From NCBI GenBank assembly GCA_017654935.2, contig CM065710.1, positions 24,674,091-24,738,090 on the forward strand: a stretch of 64,000 bases of DNA, in the 5' to 3' direction. Under the pieces are notes generated by a model, which searched no databases, was not told where the DNA came from, and saw nothing but the letters and a program-made list of their open reading frames with translations. Every line of letters starts with the position of its first letter. The first letter of the stretch is position 1. Of this stretch, positions 34,412 to 44,255 are shown piece by piece. The position numbers and the translations under genes are program-made. This DNA is from Phymorhynchus buccinoides (lineage: Eukaryota > Mollusca > Gastropoda > Neogastropoda > Raphitomidae).

Positions 34412-34424
34412 TATTGGCCTCTGC

Positions 34425-34650
34425 AACTAGGGTTATTAATGCCCTTGACAGTGAGAGTTAATCCCTTGTTGGTCAGTGCTGACAAGGGCATTCACTCTTG
34501 CGAAAGGCAGCCATTTAGTGGCCTCAAATAGGGTTATTGGCGAGAGTTATTCCCTTGTTTGGTCAGTGCTCAACCATCTTCCCCCACCCACCAAGGGCAT
34601 TCACTCTTGCAAAAGGTGTTCTTTGCAGTAGCCAATAGCTTTGTGTTGCT
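34425..34650. repeat. Dispersed repeat (GGGTTATT / AGGGCATTCACTCTTGC), inverse of 5505
   Basis: CAAGGGCATTCACTCTTGC occurs twice (34483, 34592) with GGGTTATTGGCGAGAGTTAT between. It is the reverse complement arrangement of 5539-5640. Confidence 0.65.
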
Positions 34651-34879
34651 CAGTGCATCACTGCTGATCAATAATAAATATAACAAAACTATAGTACAAT
34701 GTATAAAGAAACGTCTCCAGGCACATCGAAAAACAGTACAACAAAATGATTGAAGTATATGCCTCCAATGTTTTACACACACATAAATAATAAATGTAAA
34801 AAAAAGTCAGTGAAAGTATGTTGCTAATGTTACTCACAATCAATATTTAACTCAATCGCATCGCAACAATTTTGAATTG

Positions 34880-35215
34880 TTAAAAAAAACTCACAAATCA
34901 CTCCAGCCATACACACAAACAAAACATACATAAACAAAAGGAGAAATGAAAGAAGATTATGTGGTTTTTACTTCAGGTTTAGACATAGGGAAGTGGTAAA
35001 TCAGACTTTTTTATATATATATAGACTTTATATAACTCTCCACACCGATTGGTTACCCCACAACAAACCGCTACAAAAGCAAAGTCAGAGGCAAAATTGT
35101 GATCTAAGGGAGCGAAGCGAGTTTAGAAGTGACCAAGGTATGGTGTGCACACAGATCTACTTCCCTTGAAGCAAATGCATCAAACTGACAGCTATCTATT
35201 AATTCCGGACATATA
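34880..35215. repeat. Dispersed repeat, inverse copy of 58667-59010
   Basis: AAAAACTCACAAATCACTCC, GTTTAGACATAGGGAAGTGG and GGAGCGAAGCGAGTTTAGAAG are found in reverse at 58667-59010. The coding-like end there (LINSCQFDAFASREVNMW) suggests a LINE 3' part, at low certainty. Confidence 0.65.
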
Positions 35216-35509
35216 TGGTCGGAACGACTTGAACGAGTTAACCAATGACCGCAAAGTCAAGTTTGCAACAAGGAACTTATCATCAGCAAAGGGAGCTAAA
35301 CCAACGGGAAGTGTTGATCCCATGATTCAAAGGGTCGCTGACGAGACATTAACCGCTCAACGCCTTATGAGGTATTCTGCCTTAAGTCAACACCAAGACC
35401 TGTTGTTAGACATTGCTTTTTCTATCAGACTTTCTCTCTACACATAATATATATCTGTTTTTTTCCTTTTCTCTGAGTTCCGATTTCTTTTCTTCTACAT
35501 AAAAAACCC

Positions 35510-35775
35510 CCAAAAGTTAAAATACTAAGTAGTAGCAGTAATTAGGACTAATATGGGCCTCGCAGCCCTTTTACATTTACTCTTGATACATTTGTATTTG
35601 GTGGATAATTTTCCTATCTAATATTAATTTGGAATATGTTTACAAGGAAAAGATGGACTTTATTCATCAAAGTTAGAAAATGTTACAATCATTTGTGGAT
35701 CGTCGTCAAGTAGATTAGTTTGATGTTAGATGGTAATTCATTCCAAGGAAAGACACCACGATAACGAGGGCACAC
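35510..35775 (-). mobile_element. CR1-like LINE, 3' end fragment
   Basis: The minus frame reads RYRGVFPWNELPSNIKLIYL then stops, matching the 'WNELP.NIK' C-terminal pattern of CR1-group ORF2. The 3' end GGGCTGCGAGGCCCATATTA and CTGCTACTACTTAG parallels the 56040-56511 element (GCGAGGCC...CTACTACTAC). Only about 30 codons remain. Confidence 0.7.
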
Positions 35776-35849
35776 TAACCCTAAGAGGGCGCACAGGACA
35801 ATTAAAGCATGATAGAACACTGAAAACCACATCATACTAGCAAAAGAGA

Positions 35850-37350
35850 ACACCCACAAGAAAGTACCGGTAGTCATCTTCTCCGGTGCTCTGTCTGTGC
35901 TGCAAACGCTCAACAGCCCAAGAAACACAGAGCTGAACAGTCTCTCCTCATCCTTGCAGACATTGCAGCAGTCCACAGAGAAAGCAGTCATCCAGTGGAT
36001 CCCCCTCACATTGCAGCAGTCCACAGAGAAAGCAGTCATCCAGTGGATCCCCTCACATTGCAGCAGTCCACAGAGACAGAAGTCATCCAGTGGATCCCCT
36101 CACATTGCAGCAGTCCACAGAGAAAGCTTCATCCAGTGGATCCCCTCACATTGCAGCAGTCCACAGAGAAAGCAGTCATCCAGTGGATCCCCTCACATTG
36201 CAGCAGTCCACAGAGAAAGCAGTCATCCAGTGGATCCCCTCACATTGCAGCAGTCCACAGAGAAAGCAGTCATCCAGTGGATCCCCTCACATTGCAGCAG
36301 TCCACAGAGAAAGCAGTCATCCAGTGGATCCCCTCACATTGCAGCAGTCCACAGAGAAAGCAGTCATCCAGTGGATCCCCTCACATTGCAGCAGTCCACA
36401 GAGACAGAAGTCATCCAGTGGATCCCCTCACATTGCAGCAGTCCACAGAGACAGAAGTCATCCAGTGGATCCCCTCACATTGCAGCAGTCCACAGAGAAA
36501 GCAGTCATCCAGTGGATCCCCTCACATTGCAGCAGTCCACAGAGAAAGCAGTCATCCAGTGGATCCCCTCACATTGCAGCAGTCCACAGAGACAGAAGTC
36601 ATCCAGTGGATCCCCTCACATTGCAGCAGTCCACAGAGACAGAAGTCATCCAGTGGATCCCCTCACATTGCAGCAGTCCACAGAGAAAGCAGTCATCCAG
36701 TGGATCCCCTCACATTGCAGCAGTCCACAGAGACAGCAGTCATCCAGTGGATCCCCTCACATTGCAGCAGTCCACAGAGAAAGCAGTCATCCAGTGGATC
36801 CCCTCACATTGCAGCAGTCCACAGAGAAAGCAGTCATCCAGTGGATCCCCTCACATTGCAGCAGTCCACAGAGAAAGCAGTCATCCAGTGGATCCCCTCA
36901 AAGGAAATGAGGAAGCAGACAGACTCGCAAAAGAGGGAAGCAGCAGCAAGACAGCAAACAAGTCACCCATGGCGAAGCAAAAGCCATTATAAAGGAGAAG
37001 TTGAGGAGAAGATGGCTGCAACAACATCCAAACCACCAGTGATGCCTACCACCACCTCTTCAGACAAGACCAAGTAATCTTGACAAGATTGAGGACTGGA
37101 CACTCCAGACTCAGGCATCACATGTTTGTGAAGTTCTACATTGGAGACTCCCATGTGTGGAGCCGCTGACATGACTGTTGGTCATAATCCTTCAGGATTG
37201 TCGAACATTCCAGAACCTGCGAGACGAAACTTGGCCGTCGGACACACCAGTTCGGGAAAAGATCTTCGGCTCTTTGGAGGATCTTCGGCGGACGGCAGCC
37301 TTCGTCCGGGCCACTGGGGTTCCTGTCTGAGCGATCGATGAAGAAGAAGA
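35850..37350 (+). pseudogene. RNase H-type LINE, 3' part, disrupted by a 47-bp tandem expansion
   Basis: Upstream of the array one frame reads VVIFSGALSVLQTLNSPRN, matching the RNase H motif usually written FSDS/A.SALQ; the catalytic Asp is Gly here. Downstream another frame reads GNEEADRLAKEGS, the end of the RNase H domain (known context: W-I-P-x-H-C..GNE.AD.LA). After that come RLRTGHSRLRHHM and, across small frameshifts, REKIFGSLEDLRRTAAF then VRATGVPV and a stop at 37329. The 3' UTR is about ten bases (GAGCGATCGAT) plus (GAA)n. It is inactive: a missing catalytic residue, frameshifts and the array in the domain core. The clade (I/Nimb/Jockey-like) is not resolved. Confidence 0.8.
35960..36902 (+). 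repeat. 47-bp minisatellite x ~20 inside the RNase H domain
   Basis: The unit is GCAGCAGTCCACAGAGAAAG-CAGTCATCCAGTGGATCCCC-TCACATT. It encodes ..STEKAVIQWIP.. in one frame. Because 47 is not a multiple of three, successive units shift frame, so all three plus frames stay open as the same 47-residue cycle. The 300-360-codon frames here are artefacts. Variant units carry AGACAGAAG instead of AGAAAGCAG. Confidence 0.95.
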
Positions 37351-39080
37351 AGAACACTGAAAAATATCTTTCGGCTGTTGACTTTATATCATGCAAAAGA
37401 AATTATAGAGAGTGTGTATTTGATATTATATTATGCTCCCTATCATGACAAACGTTACATTCACAAACTATTGCTAAGTCAAAGATTTACATTATATTTT
37501 GGAACTAGAAACTTCAGACGATAATGCTAACAATTACACTACCCTCCTGCTAAAGCAAAACACACTGAAGCAGATTTACATTATACATGTATAATAGACG
37601 CAACGAGAAAGGTCATGCCTTGTGGGATAACTATTTTTGTGGTATATTAGCAAGCCCTCTGCTCATTCGGTGGTAAAATTAAAAGAACAATAATCCTTAG
37701 TATCTTTAACAAGGACAATTTGGAGGAAAAAAACACCAAGTGTATACATTTGTCTCAATATTTCATCCTGGGTATTTATTGGAATTTGTCGAGGTCTCAA
37801 ACGACAGAGGAATGAGCCACACACACAAAAAAGGCATAAATGTTACTCAGTTTAAACAAAATTGTTTCTTTAACAAAGATAAATATTGTTGTGGAAAGTG
37901 TCTCGAAGTTCACATCAAAAAACAAACAAAAAGAAGACTAAAATGCGTCATTTTGTTTTCCACATTGACCTCAACTTCAAACAATGATTGCTTTTTTAAA
38001 TCATAATGGCTCATTCTCTCAAACAGAAATATGAATAATAAAAGAATTTAGACAGCAAACACGACAGTAAAAGCAGTGCGTGCATCCATCATAAACAGAA
38101 CAACCTATACATAATATTCATACATGTCGGATTAGTTTACAACTTCAAGTTCAATATCATGATTCTCGCATATTCTTTCCTATGCAGTTTTATTTCTGCT
38201 CTGTCACTGGGTGTGTGAGTAATGAGCATGATAGAACATGCATTGAATGCACATTGAAAAACAGATTCTCGATTTTTGGTGCCATCTCCCAAACCTTTTA
38301 ACAAAAGCAATAAACAAAACGGCTCCATACGCAAGCATTTAAATCTGTTCTTAAAACAAAAACCTATCAAAACTTTTAACGTAGGTCATAAAAACAGCAA
38401 CCTATCTTACATTTGTCCAAAAAAAACCAATCATCTGAACTGTTAACACAAGTCGTTAGAAACAAAGACCTATCTAGCCTTTATCATACATAATAAAAAT
38501 AGTCACCTATAGAACCTTTCTAACATATGATATGTCATCCAAGCAGCAACCTATCTAAACTTAAAATTTATCTCATAAAAAAATTAGCAACCCATCTAAC
38601 TTTTAACAATATTATGCAAAACAAAAAAACAGTATGAAACATTCAAACTCAACCGATTCAGCCACACAAGCGTCCTTTAACAATTTTAATGCTCAGAGTT
38701 AACAGCAATGAGGACATAATCGACAGATGTGACAGCAGTTGAAGTTGACACTGTCTGAATGTTCTAGCCTCATGAACCCAAATTTTGATGTTAAAATATG
38801 CACGAAAAAAAAGTACACATTTTTGTCTTGGCTTAGGGAAACTGAAGATTTTAACAAGAGTTTAAAACAAACATTATTAGACATTACAACATGTAAACGG
38901 TATAAGAATTGATGGCTTAGGTGCTAAATGTAAAATGTCATTCCCATTTTTAAAAACCCTGTTCTCACAGCAACAACAAAACGCATGTAAGTTTCTCACA
39001 AGATGACCCAGCACTCGCACAAAAACTCTCACCCAATATTCTGGAATCAATAAATTAAGCAAAGACATACAAATATGTTT
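37351..39080. other. AT-rich DNA with a degenerate ~50-bp tandem pattern at 38340-38620
   Basis: The phrase 'CAACCTATCTAACTTTTAAC..A' recurs about six times with heavy drift. Otherwise no gene or repeat family is recognised. Confidence 0.5.
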
Positions 39081-39480
39081 AAAATCTAAGTGCACACACA
39101 CACACACACACACACACACAATTAAAATGCAAACTGATTGAAATAAAAATCTACACTTTCTCTCTCTATCTTCACACACACACACGGAAATGCAGACTGC
39201 TTAGAAATCTATTCACTCACACATTAAAATGCAAACTTATTATTAAAAAGATCTACTCTCTCTCTCTCTCCACACACACACTCTCTATCTCTTCACACAA
39301 ACACACACATACTGAAATGCAGACTGAATCTAGTCTCTCACACTCTTTCTCACTCCCTTTCTCACATACACACATACACTCCCCACAGCATCAACACATC
39401 TCTTACACACATTCACACACACTATGACCAGAACCACACACACAAAACAAGCACACACATCATCCACACACACAGTTCAC
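39081..39480. repeat. CA/CT-rich degenerate tandem region
   Basis: (CA)n at 39099-39121. The motif ATTAAAATGCAAACT-(n)-TCTA-(CT)n-(CA)n is repeated about three to four times (39120, 39224, 39310). Confidence 0.75.
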
Positions 39481-39947
39481 CAGACTGCACAGAAGACTAT
39501 ACTGTAGACTCGAACCCTCTCACCCAAACAAACTCGACAAATCAGGGCGACAAACCAGCGCCTTGACCGTCGTCTTCAACCAGTCGTGGTTCAAAATAAA
39601 AATGGTCTGCTGCCAACACGATGGCATCATCAACAACGCCCCCAACCAACCAACCACCCCCCGGCTAAAAATGGTGTCGTGGCAACATTGAACAACACTA
39701 TGAGATGACTGTAGAAGAAATGTGGTGGTATCGACTACATTTCATTTATTTTTAAAACCTCATTCTCACAACCACCACCACACACACACATCTAAGATCA
39801 CTGTAAGGTGGATAGACGTTAAATTAAAGAACAAACACACACACACACAATTGCTGCCAATGAGATGGCATCAACAACATCCCCACCCTTCCCACACCCC
39901 CACCCACACCCTAACAATGGTGTCATGGCAACAAAGAGATGGCCATA

Positions 39948-40128
39948 GTACCATATTTTATGGACTATAAGGGCTAAAGGTGATACTCTTTTCTTTTCTC
40001 TCCCAGACTGAGACCCCTGCGCCATATTATAATATCATGACTAACAATATTGTACCGGTAGGCAAGTGCAATAACAAAATATGAATTTTGAGTCAAATTT
40101 GGCGGGTACGCTTTATAATAAAGCACCG
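39948..40128. repeat. GGACTATAAG-type element, short copy
   Basis: GTACCATATTTTATGGACTATAAGG at the left and GGTACGCTTTATAATAAAGCACCGTA at the right are degenerate inverted ends. It abuts the next copy. At 39481-39947 nothing else but CA runs. Confidence 0.55.
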
Positions 40129-40830
40129 TAATTCGCGGACTATAAGCCGCAGCTTTTTTTTTTTACCCCCCCCCCCCCCCCTTGCGGCTAGTACAGTGCA
40201 GCGGCCTAAACGTTACCGAAAGTGAAAGTAAACTCAACTCAGTGGCATCCTTGATTCAGACCTTTGATCTGTGGCCTTGTTCACGGTTGATGACCAAAAA
40301 AATCACCTTGATTTCGGTATATTTTTCACAAAATGACGATCTGTTTCGCGGTCCGACACTTTCGTTTTGGCAGTCAACACACCCGCGATCAACTCTAGAC
40401 TCAACCGGAAGCGGACATCGTGCATCGCCACGCTTCCGCGGCTTATGCTTCGACGCGGCTTATGCTTCGACGTGGCTTATGCTTCGACGTGGCTTATGCT
40501 TCGACGTGGCTTATGCTTCGATGCGGCTTATGCATTACTTTTTTCATATTTTAAAATAAATATATAATTTATGTTTTACGTTCTCCAGGGCCTGTATTCA
40601 CGTTGAGATAGCATGAGACTTAGCATGATGCTAACTTAGAAGCTCTTCCAATGTCCTATAGGATTTAATAGGACTTTTGGAAGAGCTTCTAAGTTAGCAT
40701 GATGCTAAGTCTCATGCTATCTCAACGTGAATACAGGCCCTGATCTTTAAAGATACATATGTACCTTTTTTTAAAAGTAGGGGGTGCGGCTTATATTACG
40801 AAGCGGCTTGTAGTCCGTGAATTACGGTAG
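40124..40830. mobile_element. GGACTATAAGCCGC-ended element carrying a nested palindrome
   Basis: ACCGTAATTCGCGGACTATA and TAGTCCGTGAATTACGGTA are inverted ends. Inside are a 17-bp tandem (CGGCTTATGCTTCGACG, about six copies, 40437-40532) and the 153-bp hairpin MITE at 40588-40740. A larger relative is at 50030-51085. Confidence 0.75.
40588..40740. mobile_element. 153-bp near-perfect palindrome, copy 2
   Basis: Same arms as 26244-26396 (GGGCCTGTATTCACGTTGAG...). The loop reads TGTCCTATAGGATTTAATAG, the reverse complement of copy 1's loop. Arms here are slightly better matched than in copy 1. Confidence 0.9.
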
Positions 40831-40851
40831 TTACTGTAGACTTGCACCCCC

Positions 40852-40852
40852 C

Positions 40853-40884
<32 letters not shown>
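40852..40884. repeat. Poly-C tract
   Basis: About 31 C with few breaks, then GGGGATATAGG. Confidence 0.9.
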
Positions 40885-40885
<1 letters not shown>

Positions 40886-40938
40886 GGATATAGGCTGCCA
40901 ACTTCAGACCTCCACAGCCTCTAGCTGGTTCCAGGCAA

Positions 40939-41151
40939 AGCCAGCACCACACAGTGTGCAAAATCGTACGGGGATGCGATGCGATTGAGTCCCGATTCAC
41001 GTTGAAATACTTCCGTCTAAAATAATTCTGCCATTTTCGCTCACTATACAGTATACTCAAGTAGACCCAATACATGAATTTCACGTGAATCATGACGCAT
41101 CGTCAAAATCGCATCGCATTCAGATGCGACTCGCATGCTGTGTGCTGGCCC
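40939..41151. mobile_element. Fold-back element related to 29418-29983
   Basis: GCCAGCACCACACAGTGTGC ... GCATGCTGTGTGCTGGCC arms with GATGCGATGCGA / TCGCATCGCATTC. It shares GATTCACGTTGAAATACTTCC with the 29418 element. Confidence 0.65.
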
Positions 41152-41620
41152 TCAAGGCCCATCCTTCTGGTGTCTGCCTGACCTCTTCCTTGGCCGGCCT
41201 CTCTTTCACAGCTGTTCCGGGAGGAACGTTTAGTTTCAGGACTTTTTGTTTTAAAGCCAACTTCACACGAGTTCCTTTTCATAAACAATGTTAGGCCTAC
41301 AGTATGTAAGAACATCAGTTATATCCAGGAACCCATGTCAGATTTTCACTTATGAGCATTTTTATTTCTGTTTGCGATAAAAAGTGTATTATTTAAGAAG
41401 ATTTTCTACTAAATAAGTTGCATGGTACTGTTCAACAACAACATTTTTTTCCATAAATCTGATGGAAGAAATATGTTAAAAATACTACAAAGAACATACA
41501 GCCTAAATATTTTTAAGAAGAAATGCTTGGTGTAGTTTTTATCTAAGATTTCTAGATTCAGTCATTTAACTAAACAGCTAAACTTTGTGTGCTTTCCTTT
41601 GCCTTTGTCTGATGTTGTTC

Positions 41621-41945
41621 GATGCTGGTTTCCTTAGCGTGTGCCCAATCCATCCCCACCTTTCTTCCTTATGATGGGGCGCCCCTTACAGTCCGAAGTT
41701 GTGATGCTGGTTTCCTTAGCGTGTGCCCAATCCATCCCCACCTTTCTTCCTTATAACAGGGTTTGCCTTACAATCCGAAGTGTTGATGCTGGTTTCCTTA
41801 ACGTGTGCCCAATCCATCCCCACCTTTCTTCCTTATAACAGGGTTTGCCTTACAATCCGAAGTGTTGATGCTGGTTTCCTTAGCGTGTGCCCAATCCATC
41901 CCCACCTTTCTTCCTTATAACAGGGTTTGCCTTACAGTCTGAAAA
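41621..41945. repeat. 82-bp tandem repeat x 4
   Basis: GATGCTGGTTTCCTTAGCGT ... CTTACAATCCGAAGTGTT starts at 41621, 41703, 41785 and 41867. It may lie in the 3' UTR of the minus-strand gene at 42055, since a candidate AATAAA (plus TTTATT) is near 41368, but that is inference. Confidence 0.95.
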
Positions 41946-42054
41946 AACCCAACCAGCAGCTGTATCTGGTGGTATCTGTACGATGAGAAGGGATGTAGGG
42001 GTGTGGAGGGGAGGAGAGTGAGGGAGGACGAGGAGCTAAGGGGGAGGGCCGTCA

Positions 42055-43172
42055 TCACTTCTTCTTCTGCTTTCGCTGCGTCTCCTTCTCCTTCTTCTGC
42101 AGCTTCTGCTTCTTCTTCTCCTCCTTCACCTTGTGCTTCTGGCGCAGGCTGGACACCAGCTTGTACGTGAAGAACGCTGAAACAGGCAGGAATAAAATGT
42201 CAGCCAATCCCTCCAGGATAGCAGATAGCTGGGTGAAGAACGCTGAAACAGGCACCAATAAAATGTTAGCCAATCCCTCCATGATAGCAAATAGCTGTGT
42301 GAAGAACGCTGAAACAGGCAGGAATAAAACGTCAGCCAATCCCTCCAGGATAGCAAATAGCTGTGTGAAGAACGCTGAAACAGGCACCAATAAAATGTCA
42401 GCCAAGCCCTCCAGGATAGCAGATAGCTGTGTGAAGAACGCTGAAACAGGCACCAATAAAATGTTAGCCAATCCCTCCAGGATAGCAGATAGCAGCTTGT
42501 ACGTGAAGAACGCTGAAACAGGCAGGAATAAAACATTAGCCAATCCCTCCAGGATAGCAGATAGCTGGGTGAAGAACGCTGAATCCCACGGCCGTTAAAA
42601 ATCGTTAAGAGTAGGGAGAAATCCCGCTGCCTGGTATGACCAAATTGATAGATAAGTTTCGCAAGCCTGCTTCCCCTCCTCACCCAGGGCTCCCAGGGAC
42701 CCCCATTTGGGGGTCTATCAAGTACTAAAATTCTAAAGGACCCTCTAAAAGAATGTGCAGGGGGTCACAGGGATGCACTAGAAAAATTCTTTGTAGCATT
42801 CACAATGCCACTCGGACCCTCCATCCTGCCTCTAGGACCCTCTATACTGTAAGTGAAGGAGTCCCTGGGACCCCTTGTTTTGCAGGACAATTGGGAGCCC
42901 CCCTAAAAAAATAAAATAAAAATATTATTTTTAAATGGGGCTCATGGCGACATGCTTTTCAGACGGGAACAGCCCAAATTTTACAGAAATAACTCTGTGA
43001 CTATAATATCTAGAACATACCAAATACTAATTCGGGGTGAATTTAAAATGAGCCCCAACTTACCAATGACGCCGCCCGTCACAAACAGAAGGGCCAGCAT
43101 CAGAATACTGTTCATTGATTGGTGGCCAGGGCCCATGTCCGACGACGACGACCCGTTGGTCGATTCCGACAT
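42055..43172 (-). CDS. Small single-pass membrane protein, Lys-rich tail (two coding exons; join 43064-43172 and 42055-42176)
   Basis: Two exons on the minus strand give a 76-residue protein. Exon 1 (43172 down to 43064) starts MSESTNGSS, is Ser/Gly-rich and ends in the hydrophobic stretch SILMLALLFVTGGVI at a consensus G|GTAAGT donor, phase 1. Exon 2 (42176 down to 42055) follows a pyrimidine-rich acceptor ending TGCCTGTTTCAG and reads AFFTYKLVSSLRQKHK, then a Lys/Glu/Gln-rich tail ending KQKKK and TGA. The joined product has one membrane helix (about residues 21-42) with a basic, probably cytosolic, coiled-coil-like tail. The C-terminal KQKKK fits a KxKxx ER-retrieval motif, but the whole tail is Lys-rich. 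I do not recognise the family and propose no function. No acceptor lies just upstream of ATG 43172, so it looks like a first coding exon. The 1.1-kb region also holds duplicated acceptors and a SINE scrap. Basis: splice signals and frame are seen; expression is inferred. Confidence 0.7.
42160..42590 (-). repeat. 66-bp minisatellite that duplicates an intron/exon boundary (seven candidate 3' splice sites)
   Basis: Each unit holds about 50 bases of intron end (TCCTGGAGGGATTGGC...CTGTTTCAG) plus the first 12-18 bases of the last coding exon (CGTTCTTCAC). Exon-start positions are 42176, 42242, 42308, 42374, 42440, 42512 and 42578. Spacings are 66, 66, 66, 66, 72 and 66, all multiples of three. 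The minus-strand frame is open through every unit and encodes a 22-residue hydrophobic repeat (FFTQLSAILEGLADILFLP plus VSA). Units 1-6 keep a polypyrimidine tract ending TGCCTGTTTCAG; unit 7 has a weaker GTGGGATTCAG. The 72-bp unit carries six more exon bases (TACAAG), confirming that real exon was copied. Confidence 0.85.
42582..42657 (-). mobile_element. 3' fragment of the tRNA-headed SINE, abutting the splice-site array
   Basis: Minus-strand sequence from about 42657 to 42582 matches the distal part of the SINEs at 17121 and 25000 (CTATCAATTTGG, CGGGATTTCTCCCT, GTGGGATT). It stops exactly where the seventh AG acceptor begins, so that site's upstream sequence is SINE-derived. Confidence 0.65.
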
Positions 43173-43284
43173 TTTGACGTTTCTTTCTTTTCAGGTTATG
43201 TTTTTTCAATCTAACCCCTTAGCTAAAGTCACAAATGTTCACTTTACAGCTGAGTTCACCGCTATTTGTCTGGCCGATTAGTGT

Positions 43285-43454
43285 ATGGATCAAGAAAACT
43301 AAGCTAACGAAACAAGTCAGGCTAAGAGCATGTGCACATTTACAAAAATTTCCATACGAACTCATCCGCATGGATCAAGAAAACTAAGCTAACGAATCAA
43401 GTCAGGCTAAGAGCATGTGCACATTTACAAAAATTTCCATACGAACTCATCCGT
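43285..43454. repeat. 85-bp tandem duplication
   Basis: ATGGATCAAGAAAACTAAGC ... TCCATACGAACTCATCCG occurs twice with one substitution, upstream of the exon at 43064-43172. Confidence 0.95.
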
Positions 43455-43614
43455 TTAAGAAATAAATATTTTAAAGTTTAAAATGAAGATGTGCTCTGTT
43501 CAGTATATAATTATTTCATTACCTAAGGACCCGCAATGTATACTAAGACAATGTAGCGGTACCATAGCCGATGAGGTCTAACCGAGGCGTGGTTACCGCT
43601 ACACCTATCTATAT

Positions 43615-43902
43615 TGTTAAAAACTCGGGACTTTACTGGTGTTGCACTGCCTCCGGGCATTGCAGCCAGTATTGTTCCCACCATCTTTGTATTTACAAAT
43701 GTCCCATATGTGTCTATGACCGAGAGGACGTAAAACATCATTTTCATCATTACCTAAGGACAACTGAAATGTTACTTTATGCCCAAGTATTTTTTTCTCT
43801 TTTACAATATGTGCGGCAATTTTGTCAATATGTGCGACAATTTTGGACCGACAGACAGACAAAGTGAGTTACATGTACAGGTTTGTGGCTTGAGCCACAA
43901 AC
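43615..43902. repeat. Dispersed repeats; 3' fragment of the palindrome-ended family
   Basis: 43615-43745 is related to 26000-26120. 43790-43902 shares TGCGACAATTTTGGACCGAC and AAAGTGAGTTA with 24317-24690 and ends in the same 22-bp palindrome (43881-43902). Confidence 0.65.
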
Positions 43903-44255
43903 AAAAATCATTGGGCAAATCATGCCATGAACAAGACAACTGATAGTGATACTGAGCCAATCTGGCAAAATGGTCTGGGGGTATAACTCTCTTGACAGTG
44001 TTAGAGCAAAAGCCAGCATATCAGGGTTATTCCCCTTCATATGATGACATCATCAGTGATGTCATCAGGTCAGTAGGTAATATGTTGGTGGCAGTCAAGG
44101 GGTTAAACAAACCTTTAATATTTCCAAACAACACAACAGCAAAAGAGAGCATTGAACAAGCTAGCGCTTATAGCGTGCTCCTGAATATATGTCATGAAAA
44201 ATAGTTGGTGAATGACAAGACTGTGTCAGTACAAAAATACATAATTTATACTTAA

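Noticed and set aside
35897..37077. 300-360-codon frames with repeated IQWIPSHCSSPQR
   Set aside because: A 47-bp tandem array inside a dead LINE keeps every frame open; only the flanks (FSGALSVLQ, GNEEADRLAKEGS) have meaning.
42126..42683. 185-codon minus frame and 155-codon plus frame over the 66-bp array
   Set aside because: Shadow frames of the splice-site minisatellite. Only the frame continuing into FFTYKLVSS...KQKKK is meaningful.
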